DNA from: Dolomedes plantarius
Lineage: Eukaryota; Arthropoda; Arachnida; Araneae; Dolomedidae
Reading direction: 5' to 3'
Length of the DNA: 64,000 nucleotides
Assembly (NCBI GenBank): GCA_907164885.2
Contig: OU015497.1
Coordinates: forward strand, 70,199,429 to 70,263,428
The translations under genes were made by a program, and so were the position numbers. This document shows, one piece after another, positions 11,675 through 22,244 of the stretch. The notes beneath the pieces were generated by a model. The model was not told the origin of the DNA. It searched no databases and saw nothing but the letters and a program-made list of their open reading frames with translations. Each line of letters starts with the position of its first letter. The first letter of the stretch is position 1.

Positions 11675-11761
11675 AATTTTCATTTTGAACAATTTTCTTT
11701 TCCTGCTTCTTGATTATGTATGCCTTTCAAAACATGTGTTATGTTAAAGTTACACTTTTGC

Positions 11762-11771
11762 GGGTGGAGGA
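11762..11771 (+). promoter_or_regulatory. Polypurine tract of the BEL/Pao element
   Basis: GGGTGGAGGA lies directly before the TG of the 3' LTR, where plus-strand DNA synthesis is primed. It is short, with one T interruption. Confidence 0.65.
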
Positions 11772-11830
11772 TGTTGCGTCATCCTACCTCCTCACTAGAC
11801 GGCGCTTCTAACGCGCGCCGGAAGCATATA
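11772..11830 (+). repeat. 3' LTR, first part (59 bp)
   Basis: Identical to 6201-6259 of the 5' LTR. It ends at the TA (11829-11830) used as target by the Tigger insertion. Confidence 0.95.
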
Positions 11831-14300
11831 CATACGAGCCCGCTTAATGGAATAGCCAATTTGCCACGAAAAATTATTCTAATAAGCGGGATATTCCATT
11901 ATCCGGGATCACATTGACACGCCCACAATATTTAAAGTTACAGTTAAACCAAATAATCATTAAAAATTACCTAAACCATAGGCATATTTAAACTATTATA
12001 ATTAACAAACAATTATTAATTAAAAGTAAGGAACAATTTAAACACATTAAAATTTAGAAAATTAATGAAAAATGAGCTAATTTTATTGTAGAATATACAA
12101 ATTTCCTTTAATTTTTTAAAAATAATTACAATGTTACTTACTTATTTGTTGCTAAAGAAGTCGGATATTTTAGACTGCTTACTGTTCTGTGAATGCAGCA
12201 AATCTGTTATTTGATTTTCTAGTTTATAAAATAAATGAAAGTCTGCATTTGACTTCGTTTCCAAGAAACGTCTTATAATATCACAAGCGTTGTTAACTTC
12301 AACATGTGACGGAACCTTTTTAATGGTACATTCTTCATCAAATTCATCTTCATCGGCTTCGCTTTGATCAAATTGAGGTTTCACCACATTCTACGAATAA
12401 GTCATTGTCGAAGTTTACAAAATTGAAAAAAATTTCTTCTGTCATTCCTTCTGGTGGTAAATCATTTGCGTTTTTAATTGATTCATCATTTAATTAATCA
12501 TTTGTTACGTCTGTTGAAAATTTACATTTTACGAAAAAAAAATTTATTGCGTCAGAGGAAATATTATTCCATGATTTGTTCATCATATGAACAGCTGTAA
12601 GAATTGAACTGTTTCTAATACTTTTACTAGTTGAGCTATTGATAGAAAATCTACAAGTATCATGTATGCAGGCTATGATCTTTTTAACGATTTCTTTTCT
12701 ATAATTCCTCTTCAAAAGTAATTTAATTCCCTGGTCCATTGGCTGTAAAATAGTTGTCGTATTCGGAGGCAAAAAATGAAGTGCTACATTTTCTAGTCTT
12801 ACGTCGACTCTGTGGGCATGACAATTATCGATAAAATAGGATAGCTTTTCTTTTCATCTTATTCATCTCATTGTCAAATAACACTAACCAGTTTTGAAAG
12901 AAATTAGCAGCCATCCAAGCTTTTGAATTCGCTCCATATTTAACTGGAAGGGATTTTATACCTCTAAAACAACGTGGGTTTTTGGATTTCCCGATTACAA
13001 AAAGAGGCATTTTATGACTGCCGTCAGCATTACTACAGCATAAAACTGTCGGTCTCTCTTTCGGGATTTTTCCTCCTCCAACTTTTTCGCCTTTTAAGCA
13101 CAAAGTTTCATCAGGCATTGCTCTGTAATAAAGTGCTGTTTCGTCACAGTTATAGATACAAGAACTGTAGTCTTGTTATAAAGCAGGAAATACTACATTT
13201 TTCCAAGAACTGGCAGCGGCTTCATCAGCATTACTTGCTTCATCGTGAATTTTTTTGAAAGAAATTTGGTTTCTTGCTTTCCATCTGCACAACCAACCAT
13301 TTGTAGCTTTAAAATCAGTTATATTTAACTGTTGTGCTAAATCTTCAGCTTTCTGATTCAATAATAATCCACTACAAGCTCGTTTTTCAGCAAACCACTG
13401 AAGAAGAGCATCTTCAACTTCAGGTTCTTTTCCTGTACGTTTTCATTTTTGATTAAGATTTTTGTTGCATTTCCAGTCGTTCAAGACTTTTTCTTTATTT
13501 TTTAACAATTTCGAAACTTGAGCTTGGGATATCTCAAACTTTTTGAGAGTTCTAATTGCGTACACTTATTTACTTTTGCAAACTGTATAACTTTTACTTT
13601 TTCTTTTAAAGTAAGATCTTTTCGTCTCAAAGACATTGTAGTAAAGCACAAGAAAGATGACTGATTTCACGAAAGCGAACTGTCGATGTCGAACTAATCG
13701 CCGTTGAAAATGAACAGTTGTCTATGCTCAAGGCTAGAGACCCCCAAGTTAAATGTTGCGCTTCTCCGAAGAGATTCGTTACAGTTGGTAATCCCCGTTC
13801 TCTTGAAGAGGAGGACCTGTTGATGTTTCCTTCACACACACCCACACATTTTCTAGCTCTCATCTGGGGGTGAAGCTAGATTGTTCATTCTCTGAATAGG
13901 GAAACGCAGGCTGAGCAGCCGAGCCATACGGGGAGAGAGGGGGGGCTAGAAAAAACAGCAACAGCAATGAATTGCCCTTCAAAATCGAAGAAATCCCCAT
14001 TTCCTGCGATTGGACACTTTCTGCGAAGTGACAAAATTGCTTTGAAAGACATTCAGTTACTGCACATTCATTATTGCACTTTACAGAAAAAAATTCTGAA
14101 AAGAAGTGTGAGAAATAGAAAAACATCGATATCGTCATGGCTAATAATTATTCCTTTAAGCGGGATAACTTCAAAACAATATATTCCATTAACCGGGAAA
14201 TTTAACACAGAAACAAATTACTACGGTTTGGTACTTTGAAAATTTATTACATTAAACGGGATATTCTTTTAACCGATATTCCATTAAGCGGGTTCGACTG
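11831..14300 (-). mobile_element. Tigger/pogo DNA transposon inside the 3' LTR
   Basis: The ends are inverted: left CATACGAGCCCGCTTAATGG, right (reverse complement) CAGTCGAACCCGCTTAATGG, both continuing AATA. TA at 11829-11830 and 14301-14302 is the target duplication, and the intact 5' LTR shows the empty site (single TA at 6258-6259). It is 2470 bp long and carries a transposase on the minus strand in several broken pieces. It must have inserted after the BEL/Pao element did. A Tigger transposase cuts and pastes through a DDD catalytic core; this copy cannot make one, so it was probably moved by an intact relative, or decayed afterwards. Confidence 0.95.
12142..13636 (-). pseudogene. Tigger/pogo transposase, fragmented
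   Basis: The start is probably the ATG at 13634-13636 (MSLRRKDLTLKEKVKVIQ, a psq/CENP-B-type helix-turn-helix). The CENPB-type second DNA-binding domain follows (ATNGWLCRWKARNQISFK, about 13270-13300). Then comes the DDE_1 core: NCDETALYYR with the first Asp, IDNCHAHR with the second, and PPNTTTILQPMDQGIK with the third. The acidic C-terminal tail reaches 12142. Damage visible by frame: a shift near 13530, stops at 13443-13445 and 13176-13178, a shift near 12830, and another between 12400 and 12500. All three catalytic Asp residues remain readable, so decay is by stops and indels rather than loss of the core. Confidence 0.9.
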
Positions 14301-14302
14301 TA

Positions 14303-14449
14303 ATGTAACTGTAACTTTTAGTTAGTTAGTTAGCTCTTCAGAATGTCAGTTGCTGTGTGGTGTTGTGTGCGTTCGTCCATTAAAGTGTTTTAAAGGAAAT
14401 CAAGTCGTTTTTACTCGTTGCTCTAAAGAAATATTTCCGACATATAACA
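14303..14449 (+). repeat. 3' LTR, second part (147 bp)
   Basis: Identical to 6260-6406, ending ATAACA, followed by the target duplication CATAT (14450-14454). Confidence 0.95.
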
Positions 14450-14454
14450 CATAT

Positions 14455-15424
14455 AAAGCAAGTTTGTCATTTTTTAAAAAGTTTGAACTTTCTTGAGAAT
14501 TCCTTTAAAAATAGAACTGACTACAAGACTTCAAATTATGTATCCTAAGAGAAATATAGTTTTCTAAACAATAATTTAATTGTGCTAGCTTTCTTGTCTC
14601 TTTTTTCATTAAAAAAGATAAAAATTTGAAGTTCACAATAAAGAAAAAATTAGGTTTCCATATTACATTTCATACAGATTATTTAGGAAAAAACATACTA
14701 CACAAATTTATTTTATTGCCAAAAATATTTAAACTTTGGCAATAAAATAGTAGAGTTATTTAGTTATTTAAACTTAGAAAATATAATTTTTATTATTGAA
14801 TATATATTTGATCTTTAGATTTCATTACTTTGCACATTCCAACACATTTATTATAACTTGCATAGTTATAGGCAGTATAAAATATTGCAATATTGCAGTA
14901 AATTTTCTTGGATGAAATTTTTTTTTGATAAACACTTATTTCAACTATAAATTTCATTTACGAGCTTTCTTTTTAACTTGTATATATATATTGCAATGTC
15001 TACTCCAGTTCCGCAGTAGCATTTAATATACAATCGCCGCCACCTTTTTAGACTACTAAAGAATGTTACTTTTGGAAACCCGATATTATATAGATGCTTG
15101 ACATCTCTTGTGATGGACATTTATTTATAATGTCACAGGGAGACAAGCGATAAGAAGGGCTTCACTATTCATATGTTACTTATATCGAAGTTCTGACTTT
15201 TGTCTAAGCGAAAGGAAGCAACCTTACAGTGTTCCGTCCCAAAATTGAAACTCGAATCAAGGACATAGCATGAAGTAAAAAAGAAAATGTAAACAGAATT
15301 TCGAAAAGAAATTAATATTTAAAATCCTGTACGTGAAAAGTTAATGTTCTTCAATAGATGTAACGCTAGTAATGGTTAAAATAAAATAATTTGTGTTACA
15401 ACAATTAAACGAAAGAGACATAAA
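14455..15424. other. Unassigned AT-rich sequence
   Basis: No frame or repeat structure recognised. Confidence 0.55.
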
Positions 15425-15605
15425 TTCGGGTTTATTGGTTTGTTTGGTTTCGAGCACTAAGGTCACTTTTTTCTACTCGAGGACAAATTAGACAGGGATC
15501 TACTGCTTAAATTCGACTCCAAACGGCTACAAACATTCATGCCAATTGGGAAACTCAAACCCACAGACTCTGGTAACCCCTATGCCATTCGACCCACGCC
15601 AGGTT
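15425..15605 (-). mobile_element. tRNA-derived SINE (second family or subfamily)
   Basis: On the minus strand, GAATGGCATAGGGGTTACCA fits an A box, and GGGTTTGAGTTTCC about 35 bases later fits a B box. The body is unlike the 5.4-kb SINE. It ends in a region with AAACAAAC and CAATAAAC near 15425-15450. No clear flanking duplication. Confidence 0.6.
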
Positions 15606-16829
15606 TATAGAGTAAAGATAGGTTATAAGAGGTATTGGCATAATTGGTATGTTCGAGAGTTATTATCTTGATTAAGAAAAGCCATTTACCGCATGACATG
15701 ATCTCTTTTGATTTCCAAGTAACTGACAATGAACGTAACCAGTTTTAATAAAATTTGCATTTTCCCTTTGATTTTCCTGTGTTGACCGTGGTCTTCTTGA
15801 GACATTTTTGTTAGAAATTTTATTTGCTTTATTACATACAATTAATGACAAGATTCGATGGAATTTGGACAATCATGGTAATTAAATCCTGGACTTGACC
15901 TTTTGCTCTGTAAAACTCGTATACTAATAATGAAGTCATATTAAGACATTATTCGAGAACTTTAAAGAATTATGATATTTTATCACTTTAATCATTGATT
16001 TTTTAAATTAATAATGATTTCGAAGGGTGAATTATGTTCATTAAAACTCATCCACAAGATATCAACACAGTGCGCTCCTATATCCAAATTAAAGTTATAC
16101 GTTTCTGGATAATTTTCTAAACGTCTTGAAACATTGGAAAATATGTTTGCTCAGAGTTCTTGATACAGAGCCTGCTTCTTATTACATTTAAGATCTCTCA
16201 GCGATCATAAGAAGAATGCTTATTTATAGTGATTATAATAAACTTAAAATACTTTAAAAATGATTCGCAGAAGTCTCTCTTCAATGTCCACTGAGTAATT
16301 AACAATTCCAAACCATTTTATGCATGGAAATAATTCTTCGAAGTATATTAAAAATGCACAGCATAAACCTGACTGAAATGCCTCCAAATTTTTTTTAATT
16401 TCTTTAGTTTAACTTTGATTAGTAAAGTTAGGGATAACTGTGTTTTAAGCTTATAACATATAGCTTTATAACAGAATTTATAGTTTAAAATTTTAAAGTA
16501 GTTAAAAAGATATATTAGAAGAATACCCGTTTATTCTAGAAGGCTAATTTAGGCAAAATCGAGGGGATTTTTATTTATTTTATTTTTAAAAAACTTTTGC
16601 AATACAGTACAGTGCGCAAATTGGCTTCTTTTCAACATCGCTTGCTTTTATTTTATAGCATGTTATATACATGAAATAAAGCTTATTTCCAAAAAAATAT
16701 ATTCGAATGATTTATATTTCATTTTCTCGTAACATGGTTCTTTGTCTCTGAAAAATAGCATAATATTTTTTTTTGGATAAACTAAAAAACATAGAAAAAA
16801 ATGCAAGAATAATATTACAATATTTTATT
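15606..16829. other. Unassigned AT-rich sequence
   Basis: No gene supported. The frame at 15672-15872 (minus) has no recognisable family. Confidence 0.5.
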
Positions 16830-16830
16830 C

Positions 16831-16896
16831 AATGTACTTGAATTGCATTCAAGTACATTCAAATATCATTTTTGAATCTTGAGAACTAATCTTATA
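16831..16896. repeat. Foldback repeat, copy 1
   Basis: Perfect 13-bp palindrome (AATGTACTTGAAT, loop TGC, ATTCAAGTACATT) at 16831-16859, followed by about 40 bp (CAAATATCATTTTTGAATCT...) that recur at 18020-18062. Confidence 0.75.
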
Positions 16897-17338
16897 TAAA
16901 AGTATAAAAAAATATGAATAATATGTTTTAATATGAGAGATTATGTTTTAATATAAGGTTTTTTTACCATAAAGATATTTTTCTTAAAACTTATTCTTAT
17001 AAGGATGCATTTTACGTGCTTCTTATAATTAAGCTAGTTAAACAACTGAATGTAAATATCTTGCGGGATCAATTTACGTAATGGTAGCCTTTAATATGAT
17101 AATGGTGTTCTTTAATATGATATTTTTGAAGACTTTAGCAATATTTAGTTGTCACAAATTACTGTAAAAATAAAATTCAGGTTTCATCTAGCTATAGATA
17201 ACTGACAGTAAACTTGTGGAAAACACAAAACAGAAATAAAAAAAAATTAACATTCATGATAGAATATTAAATAGTGGAAACTAGTTAAGAATTAATAATT
17301 AGATGAGTATCAGGAGCTTTAAGTGTGATTTTTTATAT

Positions 17339-18660
17339 GGAAAATTCATGATTAACAATTTTAAATGCCCATACAGGACTAAAATTGCAATATCTGTAGA
17401 AAATGAAGATAGTACATAGGAGAGTAGTTGGTGCGACACATTCTCGCTATCAAATAAGAAACATTGATTATTTATCGGCTAAGAGGTTCTACAAATTTTC
17501 CAACAAGTTTCCAATACACATTTTCAAATCTAATTCAAAATGAACGTTTCATTAACAATCATAAGTGAGATGCCATTAAGAACATAATTTTCCAATGAAC
17601 GAATTTATAACATTACCAACACAAAACAAAAATTAAAATTACATCAGGATCATTAGATGTAATTGATTTTAATTGATAATTCAAGATTAACAATTTTAAA
17701 TGACCATACATAACTAAAATTTCAATAGCTGTAAATATTAAAACGTTCCATAGGAGAGTATCTGCGACATCAGGTTCTCTCTATCAAATAAGACACATTC
17801 ATTGTCATACTTATTGGTTAAAATGTTCTACAAATTTTCCAACTAGTTTCCAACACACGTTTTCAAATCTAATTCAAAATTAATGTTTCAGGAACAATCA
17901 TAAGTGAGATGCAGCTGCTAAGAGTATGATTTTCCAATGAACGAAAACTCAACATTAAAATTTTATTAAAGATTTAAATCTTGAATGCAATTAAAGATTT
18001 TAATCTTTAATTACATTCAAGTACATTCAAATATCATTTTTGAATCTTGAGAACTAATCTTACCAACAGAAAAAAAAATATTAATTACATCAGGAACATT
18101 ATCGCGCTATCAAATAAGACGTGCTATACAACGCGCTATCAAATAGGACACATTTATTTCCTTTCTTATAGGTTAAAAGGTTCTACAAATTTTCCAACGC
18201 ACGTTTTCAAATCTAATTCAAAATTAATGTTTCATGAACACTCATAAGTGAGATGCAGCTGTTAAGAGTATAATTTTCCAATGAACGAAAACTCAACATT
18301 ACCAACACAAAAAAATTTAAACAACATCAGGATAATTAGATGTAATTGATTTTAGTGGACAATTCATGATTAACAATTTTAAATGCCCATACAGACCGAA
18401 AATTTCAATAGCTGTAAAAAAATTAAAACAGTCCATAGGAGAGTATCTGCTACAACAGGTTCTCGCTATCAAGTAAGACACATTCACTGCCTTACTTATT
18501 GGTTAAAAGGTTCTACACATTTTCAAACTAGTTTCCAACGCACGTTTTCAAATCTAATTCAAAATTAATGTTTCATGGACAATCATAAGTGAGATGCAGC
18601 TGTTAAAAGTATCATTTTCCAATGAACGAAAACATAGCTTTACCGACACACACAAAAAAA
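17339..18660. repeat. 336-bp tandem repeat, about four monomers
   Basis: Monomers start at 17339, 17675, a damaged one about 18060, and 18357. The opening (G/T)AAAATTCATGATTAACAATT and the internal segment TTTTCAAATCTAATTCAAAA, then TAAGTGAGATGCAGCTG and TTTTCCAATGAACGAA, recur in order. Monomer 3 lacks about 120 bp of its start, has a local duplication of CGCGCTATCAAATA, and is preceded by an inserted foldback (17961-18062). The short open frames here repeat with the monomer and are not genes. Confidence 0.9.
17961..18062. repeat. Foldback repeat, copy 2, inserted in the tandem array
   Basis: The array sequence CATTA...CCAAC is interrupted by about 100 bp. The insert contains a hairpin with 20-bp arms (17980-17999 and 18002-18021, one mismatch, 2-base loop), then the segment shared with 16847-16896. 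TTA lies at both junctions. Confidence 0.7.
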
Positions 18661-21090
18661 AATACTAATTTTAATCTTTAATTGATGAAAGATCTAACTC
18701 CCTAAACAACTGTGGCACAATTTTTAACCCAAATATATTTATTCACATTATCTTCCATTTTAATGAAAACAATGAATTATAATAAGAGAAAAATCTTTCT
18801 TTTATTTGTTCTTTATTTTCTTTTATTTGTTCAAGTGAACAAAGGCAATATATTTGAATGAAGAATGTGCTCCATAGATTTTTAGCTCTATGAGCATAAG
18901 CCAGGGAAAAACGAAAGAATGCAGCAAAATAAAATAAACTAGACTAGCATTACAATGAAATTAGTTGTAAATTTCAAAAGAGAAACGCACAAGGGAAGCT
19001 TGGAATTTGATTTTCTTTCTCCAATTTGGAAAACAAAACTGAACTTATACTATGCGAAATTAAAATCGATTGCTCGTCTCTTTTGTTTTTCAGGAATGGA
19101 TATTGATTAACAAGATGCATACATTGTTAAATTATATGCTGCCTGGTAAGGAATGTTTCTCTAAAACATTTGCAATTCTAATTTTCCAAATTCTAGAATA
19201 ATGTTATCTGGAAGCTAAATATTTTATTTTTTATCACTTTAAGTTTGGGAATAATGATGCGGCTACCTTGTTTCCCTGTAATTAAAAGCTAACTCCGTAA
19301 ATAAAACATGAAACAAAATTATTTCGTAGTCCGTTGGACATTAATTGTTTCTAATTTGTTGACCCGACTATATACTGACAGCAGTATCAAAAATTAATTT
19401 TAGAAACTAAAACTTGCACGCGTGCTGAATTATCAGACTTACAAATGCTTCTGTTTAACTGAAAGTTTCAGTTTTTCATCGGGAGAAAATACATTTTTGA
19501 AAAATGGAGTTTCGGCAACTATTATTTCATGAAAAATAAATATTATTAATTAACTCATATAATGTTTAAAATACATTTAATCAACATATATTTATATATA
19601 CACACAACTGGTTTTCCAGTTATACCTGTAAATAAACAATAATAATTGATTAATAATATGGCCACAAATTAAAATAGGATTAATAAAAACAAAATATGAC
19701 AAATCAACAGTTTAATATAAACTCTTAATATTGCTTTGAAACACATTACTGTAATTCCCGATTACGGAGAAAATAAAAAATAAAATTATTCACTAAGTAA
19801 AGGAATTACAATTATTGAACATTGTACGATCAAACAATTCCTACTAAAAATGAAGCAACAACATTTTATATTAAAGTATATTTTTAATTTTGGATTTTAA
19901 TACGTTTTCTAAAGGTTGGTTGTTTTATTGCTTTTATTAGACTTCTGATCATTGCTTTTGAGCACCCGGCTAACTCGATCCTTCTTAATGGAGTTATATT
20001 TTTGATACTTAGGGTCTTGATAAATTAGAGATACTTTGAAAACTAATTTTTAATTGCTGTACTCCGAGGCGAATATTAATAACATATAAAAATACGAATT
20101 TGAAATTACATATTTTTCTCATATATTACCCTGAACAGATAAAAAAAACCAAAATAATAATAAATAACAAAACTTCTCAGTAAATATAACTGATATATGT
20201 AAAGATTTGTTTGCCAACCCGAGGATCTGTACATAAATTTAAAAACGTAAATAATTATATTTTTCTTAATTGAAAAACAATGTTGATTTCAGTAACTGGG
20301 CTTACAAGCTTTTTCCCGTTTTATTCTGCAAATTATATTTATAACACTAAATTCAACGCTAATTTAGTCCTTATTAACTAATAAATAGAAGGAACTACTT
20401 TTTGGTTCAGCTTTGGTTCAGATTGCTGCATTAGTTATTAAAAAATCTTTTATATCTGCTCTCAGACGCGCTCCGAGCTAAACATGGCCGAGAGACAGCA
20501 GCCAGTTTGCAGGTTTGAAACTTCTAAATTGTAATGATATATGGAATCGCATAACGAGGAAATTGCTGACTAAATAAAAATCCTGACCACAAGGAAAGCT
20601 CTATTTCAAGAATTTCGCGGGTGTTACGTGACGTATAATTGCTTTTTTACATTTTCACACATCAGAATGACTGGGGACACCGTCAAATTGCTGGGAACAC
20701 CTCAAATCTCTCTCTCAGAATCTCTTAATAAAGATGTTTACATATACGAAACTCAGGAGTATTTTTTAGTTCAGACCACACGCGTCGATTACGACCACAA
20801 ACTTAAGATATGTTTTCAGTTATAATATTTGAACCTATCATGTATATAAATGCATATATGAGTGAGGTAAAACAATTGAAAAATATTTGTATTGCTACAG
20901 TCTTAAAAAAATTTATCCTAAGAAATTATTTTACAAAAGCAGACTAGCTATTTTCACCCAAATTGCTATTTTGTAATATATTCCAAGATCGCAGAATAAT
21001 TATATCTGCGTATGTTCGGCTGAGTTATTCATAAATTTCAGACTTTTGAAAAATATGTTTATTTTCAGAAATAATTAAAAATAATCTATC
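18661..21090. other. Unassigned AT-rich sequence
   Basis: Mostly featureless. A 60-bp GC-richer spot at 20460-20515 has an ATG in good context (AAACATGG, 20484), a 16-codon frame and a possible splice donor; see findings. No other gene support. Confidence 0.45.
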
Positions 21091-21130
21091 CTGGCACAAA
21101 AGTAATAATAAGTTATTACTTTTGTGCCAG
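21091..21130. repeat. Perfect 18-bp hairpin
   Basis: CTGGCACAAAAGTAATAA (21091-21108), loop TAAG, then its exact reverse complement (21113-21130). No element boundary around it was recognised. Confidence 0.9.
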
Positions 21131-21269
21131 CAAAAATAAAATTTATTGAAAAGAAATAGAAATTATACGAATTTATTCTCGAAAAATTACTAAATTCTAC
21201 AATGATTTACTATACCTTCCTAAAATTTTCTGAAATTATTTTCATCTTTTAAAGTAACTACGGAATATA

Positions 21270-22242
21270 CAGGGTGATTTTTTTAAAACTGTTTGTACTC
21301 AGAGCCAACTATAGCGCGATCTATCAGTCGGAATTCCACCAAAATTGATAGAGGGACTAAGGACGACATAGGAAAGAGTTTCCGTGAAAAAAAAAAAAAA
21401 AGTTCCAAAAGTCGCCATTAGGGGACGATATGGCGCTTTTGTTGCGGCGCACCCCAGAATTTGCATAAAATGCAAGCAAAACTTCAAAATGCATGACTAC
21501 GTAGTCGACAGTAGCGCCAATATATAATGGGCTATAAAGATCGGTGCGGTATCTGTTGCATCGTTGCTTTACAGAAGAAAGGGTCATCAGTAGCTTTTTT
21601 TTCCACTGGCATGGCCATCTCGCTTCCCGGACGTAACCCATGTGACATCTTTCTGTGGGGTTATTTAAAGTCTAAGGTGTATCTTGGTAGATTCTCGAAC
21701 TTGGTGGCCCTAAAGGACAACATATCCCGGATTTTAATGAACATTCCTGTTAACATGTTATGATTAGCCGTTGAGAACGTAGAGTTCAGGATACAATGCG
21801 TCGTCCACCAGGACTGTGGTCACATTGAAAGAGGGGGAAGTGAATTTGCTATATAAAGTGGCACCTTATATAGCAAACTTAATTTGCTATATAAAGTTAG
21901 CTATATAAGGTGTTGCAGGGAAATTTCTTTGTTATTCATTTGTCTGCTTACAACTTTTTCGGTATTTATCCTTTATCTTTATAGCTCAAAATACTGGCGC
22001 TGCTGTCGACTACATAGTCGTAAATGTGTATTTTGATGTTTTACTTGGAAATTCTCTGGTGCGCCGACAAAAACAGCTCCATAGCTTCCCCTATCGGCGA
22101 CTTTTGGAACTATTTTTTTTTTTTCTCGGAAACTCTTTCCCTTGTCGTCCTTAGCTCCTCTTTCATTTTTGGTGGAATTCCGGTTAATAGATCGCGCTAC
22201 AGATGACTATGAGTAGTGTCAGTTTTAAAAAAAATCACCCCG
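21270..22242 (+). mobile_element. Mariner-type (Tc1/mariner) element, deletion derivative, copy 1
   Basis: Starts CAGGGTGATTTTTTTAAAAC and ends (reverse complement) CGGGGTGATTTTTTTTAAAA, with TA at 21268-21269 and 22243-22244. The inverted repeats are long, about 265-270 bp, pairing 21270-21540 with 21975-22242 (for example TAGATCGCGCTA, GGAATTCCACCAAAA and ACTACGTAGTCGACAG with their partners). Between them lies only the C-terminal end of a transposase. The second copy at 47987-48914 has the same design. Confidence 0.9.
21537..21850 (+). pseudogene. Mariner-type transposase, C-terminal remnant
   Basis: The frame reads PGRNPCDIFLWGYLKSKVY, then LVALKDNISRILMNIPVNML, a stop, and CVVHQDCGHIERGG. 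This is the end of the DDE/D catalytic domain, where the third acidic residue lies in the PCDFFLWG-like motif (D within CDIF here). The N-terminal DNA-binding domain and the first two catalytic acids are missing. Downstream, TTTGCTATATAAAG is locally multiplied in both orientations (21845-21905). Confidence 0.8.
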
Positions 22243-22244
22243 TA

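Larger units (their letters stand above)
6201..14449 (+). mobile_element. BEL/Pao LTR retrotransposon, nested Tigger in its 3' LTR
   Basis: The element carries 206-bp LTRs (6201-6406, and 11772-11830 joined to 14303-14449), a primer-binding site, a gag-pro-pol order typical of BEL/Pao, a purine-rich tract before the 3' LTR, and the 5-bp target duplication CATAT at 6196-6200 and 14450-14454. The two LTRs look identical base for base once the Tigger insertion is removed, so the insertion is fairly recent. Excluding the Tigger, the element is about 5.8 kb, a normal BEL/Pao size. Coding is broken by two frameshifts and two stops, all downstream of gag proper. No env-like frame is present between pol and the 3' LTR. 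Confidence 0.95.

Noticed and set aside
17339..18660. CRISPR-like array
   Set aside because: The units are 336 bp with no short repeat/unique spacer pattern, and the DNA is eukaryotic. The same reasoning applies to 51595-55640 and 41633-42130.
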